Shown: positions 1 through 6,996, counted from the first letter of the stretch. The stretch is DNA of 8,910 nt from Desulfobacteria bacterium (GCA_030145035.1 JAQYWL010000374.1:1-8910); one strand, 5' to 3'. The notes: generated from the sequence alone by a model not told the origin. Translations and numbers: made by a program.

Positions 1-1
1 A

Positions 2-29
2 AATCCGCAATCCGCAATCCAAAATCAAA
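2..29. repeat. 7-bp tandem (heptad) array upstream of aroF
   Basis: Four consecutive 7-base units can be read: AATCCGC (2-8), AATCCGC (9-15), AATCCAA (16-22) and AATCAAA (23-29). The first two are identical and the last two diverge from them. The array ends one base before the aroF ribosome binding site and may begin outside the window. It has the same 7-bp period as the unrelated-sequence array before aroA. Its function is unknown. Confidence 0.7.
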
Positions 30-30
30 T

Positions 31-38
31 AAGGAGGT
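31..38 (+). promoter_or_regulatory. Ribosome binding site of aroF
   Basis: AAGGAGGT is a near-perfect Shine-Dalgarno sequence placed 6 nt before the ATG at 45. It fixes that start over the in-frame ATG at 57. It is the strongest such site in the operon, as expected for the first gene or one separated from the gene before it. Confidence 0.85.
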
Positions 39-44
39 TTACCG

Positions 45-1082
45 ATGATTATTGTCATGAAAAGCAAGGCCGATCCACAGGAGCTTGATAACGTGATCAA
101 GTGGATAGAATCGGCAGGGTACAAGCCACATGTGTCAAAAGGCGTCGAAAGGACCATTATCGGAGCCATCGGGGATGAGCGGGGAAAAGTAGTTCTGAAA
201 GCCCTGGAAACCATGCCCGGGGTTGAAAAGGTCATGCCGATCTTGCAGCCTTACAAGCTTGCGAGCCGGGAGACCAAGGAAGGCAATACCGTGATCACAG
301 TGGGAGAAGTGAAGATAGGCGGCCCAAAATTCGTGGTCATAGCAGGACCCTGTGCTGTGGAGAGTGAAGAGCAGCTCATGGAGTCTGCCTATGTTGTGAA
401 GAAAGCCGGCGCCTCTATGCTGAGAGGAGGGGCTTTTAAGCCGAGGACATCTCCGTACAGTTTTCAGGGCATGGGAGAAGAAGGCCTGAAGATCCTTGCC
501 CAGGCCCGGGAGAAAACAGGTCTGCCAGTGGTCACCGAGGTCATGAGTACCTCGGAAGTAGAACTTGTTGAAAGTTATGCAGACGTGCTTCAAGTGGGAG
601 CCAGAAACACCCAGAATTTTGCACTCCTGAAGGCCGTGGGGCAGGCGAAAAAACCCGTGCTTTTGAAAAGAGGAATGATGACCACGCTGGAAGAGCTGCT
701 CATGTCTGCGGAATACATATTGGCATCCGGCAACGATCATGTCATACTCTGCGAGCGGGGTATTCGCACCTTTGAAACCGCCATGCGAAACACCCTTGAT
801 ATCAGCGCGGTGCCAGTGCTCAAGGATAAGACCCACCTGCCGGTCATTGTTGATCCGAGCCACGCCATCGGCCAGTGGAAGTTCGTACTTCCACTGGCCA
901 AGGCTGCTGTCGCGGTTGGGGCCGATGGCCTGTTGATAGAAGTTCATCCGGACCCCCAGCGCGCCCTATCAGATGGACCCCAGTCGTTGAAGCCTGAAAA
1001 GTTCTACAAGCTCATGGATGAAATTGAATCGATTGCAAAGATCGTCAGAAAGGAGTATGCACAGGGACATGGAGCGCATTAG
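45..1082 (+). CDS. aroF: 3-deoxy-7-phosphoheptulonate (DAHP) synthase, type I-beta
   Basis: This enzyme condenses phosphoenolpyruvate and erythrose-4-phosphate to DAHP, the first and normally feedback-controlled step of the shikimate pathway in the cytoplasm. The 345-residue protein has the Thermotoga-like layout. Residues 1 to about 70 form a ferredoxin/ACT-like regulatory domain (starting MIIVMKSKADPQELD). The rest is a TIM barrel with GPCAVE (101-106) and RGGAFKPRTSPYSFQG (127-142). The metal ligands expected from the T. maritima enzyme are all seen: Cys103, His273 (in DPSHAIG), Glu299 and Asp310. In that family the N-terminal domain mediates inhibition by tyrosine or phenylalanine, so feedback control is likely but inferred. 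The start is set by AAGGAGGT at 31-38. The end overlaps aroB by 14 nt, so the two are probably translationally coupled. Confidence 0.96.
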   Translation: MIIVMKSKADPQELDNVIKWIESAGYKPHVSKGVERTIIGAIGDERGKVVLKALETMPGVEKVMPILQPYKLASRETKEGNTVITVGEVKIGGPKFVVIAGPCAVESEEQLMESAYVVKKAGASMLRGGAFKPRTSPYSFQGMGEEGLKILAQAREKTGLPVVTEVMSTSEVELVESYADVLQVGARNTQNFALLKAVGQAKKPVLLKRGMMTTLEELLMSAEYILASGNDHVILCERGIRTFETAMRNTLDISAVPVLKDKTHLPVIVDPSHAIGQWKFVLPLAKAAVAVGADGLLIEVHPDPQRALSDGPQSLKPEKFYKLMDEIESIAKIVRKEYAQGHGAH

Positions 1083-2163
1083 AGTGACTCTGGAAAAGTC
1101 TTACAAGGACTCCTATGAGATCTTCATTGGTGAAGATATTATGGGCCGTGAGAGATGGATCACGACGGTCAAGAATCATGCAGATCGTTACGTGATTATT
1201 ACAGACTCAGATGTCAACCCCTTGTATGGCGAGATGGTGAGGGCAAAGTTGGCGGAAACCGCCCTGCCTGTTGACGTCATTGAAATACCTGCTGGTGAGT
1301 CCTCAAAATCGGTCACTACCGTGCTTGATGTGGTAAGACAACTCATCAGGCTGAAGGTCAGCCGCAAATCGGTGCTTATTGCCCTGGGTGGCGGGGTGGT
1401 GGGTGATGTAACCGGCTTTATCGCATCCATATACATGAGGTCGATCCCGTATGTCCAGATTCCCACAACCCTTCTTGCTCAGGTGGACAGCAGCGTGGGG
1501 GGCAAGACCGGCGTGGATCTTCCGGAGGGCAAAAATCTTCTGGGTACATTCTATCAGCCAAAGGCGGTTTATATAGACCTGTCATTCCTGAAAACGCTTT
1601 CGGATAAGGATTTTGCAAACGGATTGGCCGAAATCATCAAATACGGCATCATGGGCGATCATAATCTCTTCGAATTCCTTGAACACGAAAGCGACGGGAT
1701 CAAGAAGCGTAATCTTTCCCTGATGAAAAGCTTAGTGGGGCGTTCCTGCAAGATAAAGGCAGATATTGTAGAGATGGATGAAAAAGAACTCGGCTTGAGG
1801 CGCATTCTCAATTTTGGCCATACCTTGGGGCATGCACTGGAGGCTGCGTCAGGGTACAGCCTTTTCCATGGAGAGGCTGTCTCCATAGGGATGGTGGGAG
1901 CTGCAAAGATTTCGCACAGGCTCGATTACCTAAATAGGGCCTCTTACCGAAGAATCGTTGATTTGATTAAACACTACCACCTGCCCACCAGGATTCCGGC
2001 AGGCCTGGACACAGCACAAATCATGGCCTTCATGGCAACCGACAAAAAGGCTGTCGGAGGGCAACTGCATTTTGTGCTGGTAAAAAAAATAGGCGCACCT
2101 TTTGTGACTCCTGAGGTTCCCCCAGGTGTTGTGGTGGAGGCGATTGAGGAACTTCAGGGATGA
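1069..2163 (+). CDS. aroB: 3-dehydroquinate synthase
   Basis: This enzyme converts DAHP to 3-dehydroquinate using NAD+ and a divalent metal, the second shikimate step. The 364-residue length is usual for the family. Visible motifs are the NAD-binding GGGVVGD (107-113), PTTLLAQVDSSVGGK (132-146) and NFGHTLGH (248-255). The metal ligands are Glu188 (in AEIIKYG), His251 and His267 (in FHGEAV). The open frame extends back to 1018, but those residues are encoded within aroF. The start choice is not clean: AAGGAG (1050-1055) lies 13 nt before ATG 1069 and only 1 nt before the in-frame ATG 1057. I chose 1069 because MERIRVTLEKSYKDSYEIFIG fits the family N-terminus. The stop overlaps the next start as ATGA. 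Confidence 0.95.
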   Translation: MERIRVTLEKSYKDSYEIFIGEDIMGRERWITTVKNHADRYVIITDSDVNPLYGEMVRAKLAETALPVDVIEIPAGESSKSVTTVLDVVRQLIRLKVSRKSVLIALGGGVVGDVTGFIASIYMRSIPYVQIPTTLLAQVDSSVGGKTGVDLPEGKNLLGTFYQPKAVYIDLSFLKTLSDKDFANGLAEIIKYGIMGDHNLFEFLEHESDGIKKRNLSLMKSLVGRSCKIKADIVEMDEKELGLRRILNFGHTLGHALEAASGYSLFHGEAVSIGMVGAAKISHRLDYLNRASYRRIVDLIKHYHLPTRIPAGLDTAQIMAFMATDKKAVGGQLHFVLVKKIGAPFVTPEVPPGVVVEAIEELQG

Positions 2164-3317
2164 GTAAAGATTCTTTAAATACGCTACGGCGCACGATTGA
2201 AGAGCTGGACGTGGCGCTCCTGAAACTTTTGAACGAGCGGGCATCGGTTTCTGTCCGGATCGGCAAACTCAAGGGCCAAAACGGCATGAGCATCTATGAC
2301 CGGCACCGGGAAGAGACGATATACGGGTATCTGGTCCAGCACAACCAGGGGCCGATGAAAACGTCAGACATTAACAGAATATTTTCCGAGATTATCTCGG
2401 TTTCGAGAGAACTACAGTCCACAATGTCCCGTGATGACTATGAGCCTCCGGTGAAATCACGGGTTGACAGCAACACAGATGCGCTGAGCGGAGAGACCTC
2501 AATTTATGGTATTCTGGGAAATCCCGTAGCACACAGCATGAGCCCCCTTATGCACAATGCTGCATTCACACTTCTTGGCATAGATGCAATCTATTTGCCT
2601 TTTGAAGTGGAGGATCTGCAAGGAGCCGTAGCCGGCATGAAAGCCCTCAGGATAAAGGGCGCAAGCGTGACACATCCCTTTAAGACACGGATCATCGGGC
2701 TCATCGACGAAATCGACGATACAGCCGAAAAGATTGGGGCGGTCAACACTTTGGTCTTCGGAAAAGAGAGGATACGAGGTACCAACACGGACTGGGTTGG
2801 AGCTGTCAGGTGCCTTGAGACGCTGCTCCCCATAGAAGATCACAAGTTTGTGGTGCTCGGTGCGGGAGGGGCGGCAAGGGCTGTGATTTTCGGCATAACC
2901 AGCAAAGGGGGCAAAGCCGTTGTTGTGAACAGGTCAGTGGAGGAGGGACAGGCGTTGGCCGAGGAGTTTGATTCTGTTTTCATTCCCCTTTCTGAGATCG
3001 AAAGCGCTCGTGGAGACTGTTTGGTCAATACAACACCGGTAGGCATGTATCCCAAAGAAAACGAGATGCCCGTGCCAAGGCAGGTACTGGGCACATACAA
3101 GGCGGTAGCGGATGTCATATACAACCCTCTTAAGACAATGCTCCTGAGGGAAGCAGAGGCGGCAGGTTGCATGGTGGCAAGCGGCTTTGAGATGTTTGTG
3201 TATCAGGGGACCGAGCAGTTTACTATTTGGACAGGGAGACAGGCCCCAGTGGAGGAGATGAGAGAAGTAGTTTATCAAAGACTGTCTGGCAAGGAGCTGA
3301 TAGCTGACAGCTCATAG
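2160..3317 (+). CDS. aroQ-aroE: Fused chorismate mutase (AroQ) - shikimate 5-dehydrogenase (AroE)
   Basis: This is a two-domain, 385-residue protein. Residues 1-89 are an all-alpha AroQ chorismate mutase (chorismate to prephenate). Against the E. coli P-protein mutase its active-site set appears complete: Arg10, Arg27, Lys38, Asp47, Arg50, Glu51, Ser82 and Gln86. After a charged linker (about 90-112), residues 113 onward are shikimate dehydrogenase (3-dehydroshikimate to shikimate, NADPH). The features are GNPVAHSMSP with both substrate serines (126, 128), catalytic Lys175 (GASVTHPFK), Asn196, catalytic Asp211 (NTDW rather than the common NTDG), the Rossmann GAGGAARA (234-241), and Asn257-Arg258 typical of NADP+ use. 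GAGGA at 2146-2150 is a suitable RBS, and the start overlaps the aroB stop by 4 nt. The last seven residues (ELIADSS) and the stop are encoded by the heptad repeat that begins at 3295. The fusion pairs two non-consecutive steps. Confidence 0.93.
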   Translation: MSKDSLNTLRRTIEELDVALLKLLNERASVSVRIGKLKGQNGMSIYDRHREETIYGYLVQHNQGPMKTSDINRIFSEIISVSRELQSTMSRDDYEPPVKSRVDSNTDALSGETSIYGILGNPVAHSMSPLMHNAAFTLLGIDAIYLPFEVEDLQGAVAGMKALRIKGASVTHPFKTRIIGLIDEIDDTAEKIGAVNTLVFGKERIRGTNTDWVGAVRCLETLLPIEDHKFVVLGAGGAARAVIFGITSKGGKAVVVNRSVEEGQALAEEFDSVFIPLSEIESARGDCLVNTTPVGMYPKENEMPVPRQVLGTYKAVADVIYNPLKTMLLREAEAAGCMVASGFEMFVYQGTEQFTIWTGRQAPVEEMREVVYQRLSGKELIADSS

Positions 3318-3389
3318 CTCTAAGCTCATAGCTCATAGGGTTTTGCTATCAGCTGTCAGCTATGAGCTATCAGCTGTCAGCTATCAGCT
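3295..3389 (+). other. Long inverted repeat / hairpin formed by the heptad array
   Basis: The left block is complementary to the right block. AGCTGATAGCTGACAGCT (3295-3312) is the exact reverse complement of 3372-3389 (18 bp). AGCTCATAGCT (3309-3319, repeated at 3323-3333) is the exact reverse complement of 3358-3368. A transcript could fold into a long, register-slipping stem around AGGGTTTT (3337-3344). No T-run follows, so it is not a canonical terminator. A role in mRNA stability or processing between aroQE and aroA is only a possibility. Confidence 0.8.
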
Positions 3390-3407
3390 GTCAAATGACC
3401 AGTGACT
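3295..3407. repeat. Large 7-bp (heptad) AGCTNNN array spanning the aroQE 3' end and the gap before aroA
   Basis: Consecutive 7-base units can be read. The left block is AGCTGAT, AGCTGAC, AGCTCAT, AGCTCTA, AGCTCAT, AGCTCAT (3295-3336). A short break, AGGGTTT (3337-3343), follows. The right block is TGCTATC, AGCTGTC, AGCTATG, AGCTATC, AGCTGTC, AGCTATC, AGCTGTC (3344-3392). Degenerate seven-base spacing may continue with AATGACC and AGTGACT (3394-3407). The array supplies the aroQE stop (3315-3317) and offers stops in other frames, so gain or loss of units would change only a short C-terminal tail. Confidence 0.9.
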
Positions 3408-3413
3408 AACCAA

Positions 3414-4673
3414 ATGAGGCCAATTAGATCCATCAAGAATATCAATGCCACGGTCCGTGTCCCCGGTTCAAAGAGCTATACCCAAAGGGCGCTGATTACT
3501 TCTGCACTGGCCGGTGGCAGGTCTATCATAAGAGACGCCTTGATCTCAGAGGATACCGAGTATTTGATCGAGGCCCTGCGGTCGCTGGGCGCAAACATTG
3601 CTCGGGAACGCGATGAATTTGTGGTGGAGGGGACCGGCGGTAAACTCGTTACCCCTTCTTCGGCCCTTTATCTGGGAAACAACGGAACCGGACTCCGGTT
3701 TCTCACCGGCACCGTCTCTTTAGGGCATGGTACCTTTGTTCTTGATGGCAACAGCCGCATGCGTCAAAGGCCGATCCAGCCCCTCGTTGATGCCCTGAAC
3801 AAGATGGGGGTTAGGGCTACGTGCATTGAAGCAAACGGGTGCCCGCCTGTGGAAATCCGGGCAAGAGGGCTTTTAGGGGGCAGGACACGCTTGACCGGGG
3901 GGCTCAGCAGTCAGTATGTGTCATCGCTCCTTTTGGCCGCGCCGTATGCTGAAAAAGATACCGAGATCGAGATTTCCACCCCCCTCCCATCCTGGCCATA
4001 TATAAATCTGACCCTGGATGTGATGGCACGCTTTGGAGTGGAGGTATCAGTCTCCGAAGAGAGACTTTTTTTTGTTAAGGCACTTCAAGCCTATCAGCCG
4101 AGAGAATATGTGATAGAGGGCGACCTCTCAAGTGCTAGCTATTTTATGGCTGCTGCTGCTATCGTTGGCCGGACCATAAAGATATCTAATATTAACCCGG
4201 GCTCCCTTCAGGGGGATTTGCGCTTCCTGGAGATCCTAAAGACCATGGGGTGCAAGGTGTCCACATCCGGAGAAGGGGTTGAGGTAACCGGTCCGTTATC
4301 CAACCACGAGGATCTTTCTTTTGACTTGAACGAGGTGCCGGACATGGTTCCGGCACTCGCTGTGGTCTCTGCGTTCAGGAAGGGAAAGACCACCCTGAAA
4401 AACATATTGCATCTGCGGGTGAAGGAATCGGACAGAGTCGCTGCCCTGACCCGTGAGCTCAGAAAGATCGGTGCACGGGCTGAGGAAAAGGAAGACGAGA
4501 TGATCGTCCAGGGGATCGCAACCCACGGGGCCGAGATAGACTGCTACAGCGACCACCGGATCGCCATGAGTTTTGCCATAGCAGGCCTGGCCATTGAGGG
4601 TATTTCCATAAAAGATCCCGGTTGTGTCAAAAAATCGTTTCCTGATTTTTGGGAAAAACTGGAAGGTCTTTGA
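3414..4673 (+). CDS. aroA: 3-phosphoshikimate 1-carboxyvinyltransferase (EPSP synthase)
   Basis: This enzyme transfers the enolpyruvyl group of PEP to shikimate-3-phosphate, the sixth step of the pathway. From ATG 3414 the protein has 419 residues, normal for the family. Motifs, numbered from this start, are PGSKS (17-21), GNNGTGLR (88-95), RMRQRPI (115-121), SSQYVS (165-170), catalytic Asp310 in EVPDMVPALA, RVKESDR (335-341) and SDHRIAMS (379-386), so both halves of the inside-out barrel are present. An in-frame GTG at 3402 would add four residues. I prefer 3414 because the distance to PGSKS fits homologues and the bases before it look repeat-derived. Neither start has a convincing Shine-Dalgarno sequence, so translation may be weak or depend on the upstream hairpin. 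Sensitivity to glyphosate cannot be judged from this. Confidence 0.94.
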   Translation: MRPIRSIKNINATVRVPGSKSYTQRALITSALAGGRSIIRDALISEDTEYLIEALRSLGANIARERDEFVVEGTGGKLVTPSSALYLGNNGTGLRFLTGTVSLGHGTFVLDGNSRMRQRPIQPLVDALNKMGVRATCIEANGCPPVEIRARGLLGGRTRLTGGLSSQYVSSLLLAAPYAEKDTEIEISTPLPSWPYINLTLDVMARFGVEVSVSEERLFFVKALQAYQPREYVIEGDLSSASYFMAAAAIVGRTIKISNINPGSLQGDLRFLEILKTMGCKVSTSGEGVEVTGPLSNHEDLSFDLNEVPDMVPALAVVSAFRKGKTTLKNILHLRVKESDRVAALTRELRKIGARAEEKEDEMIVQGIATHGAEIDCYSDHRIAMSFAIAGLAIEGISIKDPGCVKKSFPDFWEKLEGL

Positions 4674-4686
4674 ATTGAATATTGAT

Positions 4687-5211
4687 ATGAATATCGTGCT
4701 GATTGGATACAGGGGTACTGGTAAGACGTCCGTGGGGGTGGCCCTTTCCGAAAGAGTTGGAAAGGCATTTTGTGACACCGATGACTATATCGAGGCAAAG
4801 CTCAAGAGGCCGATTAGCGATATGGTGGCAAGGGAAGGCTGGGCCTTTTTTCGAGAAAAGGAAAAGGAGGCGATCCGCGAGGTATCGCAATTTGAGGATT
4901 GCGTGATTGCTGCGGGCGGCGGTGCGGTCCTGGACCCTGAAAACATGGAGAATCTCAAGAAGGATGGGGTAGTGATTTTGCTTGAGGCCACAACTCACAC
5001 CATCCTTGAACGAATGCGTTTGGATAAAAAGACCGAACAACAGAGACCAAGCCTAACGGGGAAAGATCCTTACAAGGAAATAGAAGAGGTCTTGGAATTC
5101 AGGCGGCCTATTTATCAAAAGGCCATGGATTTCTCTGTGGATACGACATCTAAGAGCGTTGAGCAGGTCCTTGATGAGATCATCCAAAAACTAGAAAAGT
5201 ATGGGGGTTAA
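4687..5211 (+). CDS. aroK: Shikimate kinase
   Basis: This enzyme phosphorylates shikimate to shikimate-3-phosphate with ATP, supplying the AroA substrate. The 174-residue protein is a typical P-loop shikimate kinase. It has Walker A GYRGTGKT (7-14), the DTDDYIE shikimate-binding region (Asp30, Asp32), Arg56 in FFREKE, the Walker-B-like AAGGGAVL (75-82), and the lid arginine Arg120 in RPSL. It starts 13 nt after aroA and ends directly against the aroC ATG. ATG 4687 gives the family-typical MNIVLIG start but has no close RBS. An in-frame TTG at 4675 lies 8 nt after GGAAGG (4661-4666) and would add four residues (LNID), so it is a credible alternative. Confidence 0.94.
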   Translation: MNIVLIGYRGTGKTSVGVALSERVGKAFCDTDDYIEAKLKRPISDMVAREGWAFFREKEKEAIREVSQFEDCVIAAGGGAVLDPENMENLKKDGVVILLEATTHTILERMRLDKKTEQQRPSLTGKDPYKEIEEVLEFRRPIYQKAMDFSVDTTSKSVEQVLDEIIQKLEKYGG

Positions 5212-6276
5212 ATGGCCGGTAACACATTTGGACAGGTCTTTAAGGTTACTACCTGGGGTGAGTCTCACGGAAAGGCGCTGGGGGTGATTATTGACGGATG
5301 CCCCCCTAGCTTGCCCCTTAGCGAGCCTGACATTCAGCAAGACCTTGACAGAAGAAGACCGCAGAGCGCACCTTCAAGTACACCAAGAAGGGAACCGGAT
5401 CAAGTTGAATTCCTTTCCGGCACATTTCAAGGAATGACCACCGGAACCCCTATCTCACTCCTTATTTATAACAAGGATGTGGATAGCAGGGCATACGAGG
5501 CCATCAAGGACGTGTTCAGGCCAGGACATGGGGACTTCACTTATCAAAAAAAATACGGAATACGCGATTACAGGGGTGGAGGCAGGGCCTCCGGCAGGGA
5601 AACAGCGGCAAGGGTTGCAGCAGGTGCTGTTGCCAGAAAGGTCCTGGACCAGGAGGGCATCCTGGTAAGGGCTTATACCCTGGAGCTCGCAGGTGTCAGG
5701 GTGGAACGGGTGGATCTGGACGTAATAGATAAAAATCCGTTTCTTGCGCCGGATCTAAATGCAGCAAGCCGTATGCAGGAAAGGATCAAGGAGATTAAGA
5801 AATCCGGAGATTCGGCCGGGGGGATCGTAGAGGTCCGGGTTCAGGGGTGTCCTGCCGGATTAGGAGAACCTGTATTTGACAAACTCGATGCAGAGCTTGC
5901 AAAGGCGCTGATGAGTATTGGGGCTGTAAAGGCTGTTGAAATCGGAGTGGGTCTGGAGGCCGCTCGTCTGCTCGGTTCTGAATGCAATGACGAAATCACA
6001 CCCGAGGGGTTTGTCACAAACCGCTCCGGTGGTATCCTGGCAGGTATTTCCAATGGTGATGACATTGTGGCGAGAGCTGCTGTAAAGCCGATTTCCTCCA
6101 TTGAAAAGGAACAGCGTACGGTGGACATCGATATGAAGCCGGCAACGATCTCGGTTAAAGGGAGGCACGATGTATCAGCCGTACCCAGGCTCGTGCCTGT
6201 GTGCGAGGCCATGGTGAGACTGGTAATTGTTGACCATTTGTTGAGGCAAAGGACTATCCCGTTTCAGTCTGCATGA
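5212..6276 (+). CDS. aroC: Chorismate synthase
   Basis: This enzyme eliminates phosphate from EPSP to give chorismate using reduced FMN, the last common step of aromatic biosynthesis. The 354 residues match the monofunctional bacterial enzyme. It begins MAGNTFGQVFKVTTWGESHG, with the conserved histidine at 19. It also shows RRRPQSAPSSTPRREPDQVE (48-67), RPGHGDF with His106, and the signature RDYRGGGRASGRETAARV (118-135). The C-terminal half contains the expected GVGLEAA and RHDVSAVPR regions. The ATG follows the aroK TAA without a gap, with GGGGGT (5203-5208) as RBS, so aroK and aroC are probably coupled. It is the last gene of the run and converges on the toxin-antitoxin pair. Confidence 0.96.
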   Translation: MAGNTFGQVFKVTTWGESHGKALGVIIDGCPPSLPLSEPDIQQDLDRRRPQSAPSSTPRREPDQVEFLSGTFQGMTTGTPISLLIYNKDVDSRAYEAIKDVFRPGHGDFTYQKKYGIRDYRGGGRASGRETAARVAAGAVARKVLDQEGILVRAYTLELAGVRVERVDLDVIDKNPFLAPDLNAASRMQERIKEIKKSGDSAGGIVEVRVQGCPAGLGEPVFDKLDAELAKALMSIGAVKAVEIGVGLEAARLLGSECNDEITPEGFVTNRSGGILAGISNGDDIVARAAVKPISSIEKEQRTVDIDMKPATISVKGRHDVSAVPRLVPVCEAMVRLVIVDHLLRQRTIPFQSA

Positions 6277-6281
6277 TAATG

Positions 6282-6346
6282 ATCCATGACACACAGCTCA
6301 GAGCATGGATATGATAATGGTATCAAAACAACTCTGAGGTGAGCTG
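6282..6346. other. Overlapping inverted repeats between convergent aroC and antitoxin genes
   Basis: Three short dyads share this spacer: ATCCATG (6282-6288) with CATGGAT (6304-6310); CTCAGAG (6297-6303) with CTCTGAG (6332-6338); and CAGCTC (6294-6299) with GAGCTG (6341-6346). The direct repeat ATGATAATG occurs at 6273-6281 and 6311-6319. There is no T-tract, so intrinsic terminator activity is doubtful, although this is where a bidirectional terminator would be expected. Confidence 0.4.
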
Positions 6347-6359
6347 AACAACATCAGGT

Positions 6360-6737
6360 TCACAGAAAAACTTTATAGTCGGTACGTAAAGCCTTGGCTA
6401 AACGCTTTGCCATGACCTTGCCAATGGGTCGCTTGCCATTTTCCATTTCAGAAATATGGCTTGGCTTGATTCCTACCATCTCCGCAAGTTGCTTCTGCGT
6501 CAATTCTTCACGGGAACGAAGCCCGCGCAAGGCATGACCTATATGGAAATCCGGGAAAACTTGTTCAATAGAACATAACTTGCCATCGTCTTCTTCCGAA
6601 TCTCGGAGAGGCATTCCGGCCAGGTTAAGGATCTTTTCAATGGCTTCCTTTACCAACCCTGCTTTGTTCGAAGGTACTCCGCGTAAACAAATTTCAACAA
6701 ATTTGTCCGTAGTCTGTCTTTTCGTGAGTTCCAACAT
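6360..6737 (-). CDS. XRE-family (HigA-like) antitoxin
   Basis: The 125-residue protein is the likely antitoxin of the adjacent RelE-type toxin, neutralising it and repressing the shared promoter. Residues 1-65 (MLELTKRQTTDKFVEICLRG onward) are a charged region of unknown fold, perhaps for dimerisation or toxin binding. Residues about 68-123 form a Cro/C1-type helix-turn-helix containing LTQKQLAEMVGIKPSHISEM (79-98) and GKRPIGKVMAKRLAKAL. The start at 6737 is decided by an excellent RBS at 6743-6748, which rejects an earlier ATG at 6752 that precedes it. The reading frame overlaps the toxin by 44 nt. Toxin first and antitoxin second is the higBA-type order. The exact subfamily is not certain. 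Confidence 0.85.
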   Translation of the reverse strand: MLELTKRQTTDKFVEICLRGVPSNKAGLVKEAIEKILNLAGMPLRDSEEDDGKLCSIEQVFPDFHIGHALRGLRSREELTQKQLAEMVGIKPSHISEMENGKRPIGKVMAKRLAKALRTDYKVFL

Positions 6738-6990
6738 ATCGCACCTCCACAAGCCTACTCTCTTTGCTTGTTACCTTCCAAATGGTAACGTAGGTTGGCT
6801 TGCCCTTTTTCAGGTGGCAATGATGGCAATCTTTTTTGCCTTTTATTCTGCCATAGTTAAGCCAGGCAGTTCTCACAGGACCAAGTTCTTTCATTTCCAA
6901 AACCAGGATGAAAAGGGCTTCTCGAACCTTGGGCGGAAGATTCCTGGCTTGTTTTTTAGCCTTATTCGTAAATCTTACGTCCCATGACAT
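6694..6990 (-). CDS. RelE/HigB-type toxin (predicted mRNA interferase)
   Basis: The 98-residue protein has the size and pattern of the RelE/ParE superfamily toxins usually paired with XRE antitoxins. It opens MSWDVRFTNKAKKQARNLPP (strand then helical region), and continues with a helix (about 21-36), the strands HCHLKKGKPTYVTIWKV (57-73) and a final strand VEVRYVGTHEKTDY (81-94). By family such toxins inhibit translation by cutting ribosome-bound mRNA, but no catalytic residue can be assigned here with certainty. It heads a two-gene minus-strand operon. The only plausible start (6990) sits 6 nt after the predicted -10, without an RBS. The end overlaps the antitoxin start by 44 nt. Confidence 0.82.
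   Translation of the reverse strand: MSWDVRFTNKAKKQARNLPPKVREALFILVLEMKELGPVRTAWLNYGRIKGKKDCHHCHLKKGKPTYVTIWKVTSKESRLVEVRYVGTHEKTDYGQIC
6743..6748 (-). promoter_or_regulatory. Ribosome binding site of the antitoxin inside the toxin gene
   Basis: On the minus strand GGAGGT lies 5 nt upstream of the antitoxin ATG (6737), within the toxin coding sequence. The toxin itself has no such site, which suggests much stronger antitoxin translation from the shared mRNA. Confidence 0.8.
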
Positions 6991-6996
6991 AAATGT

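Noticed and set aside
135..947. 270-codon minus-strand open frame opposite aroF
   Set aside because: It lies wholly antisense to a clearly functional aroF, has no recognisable domain, and its composition is that expected of an antisense shadow.
3337..3344. Intrinsic terminator at the heptad hairpin
   Set aside because: The TTTT lies in the loop, not after the stem, and aroA continues downstream in the same direction.
3295..3407. CRISPR array
   Set aside because: The units are 7 bp with no separate spacers, and no cas genes are present; it is a tandem or inverted heptad array.
6770..6789. GTTACC/GGTAAC dyad as a firm second operator
   Set aside because: It is inside toxin codons (VTIWKVT), where the repeated Val-Thr pair can explain the symmetry; kept only as a supporting hint for the operator finding.
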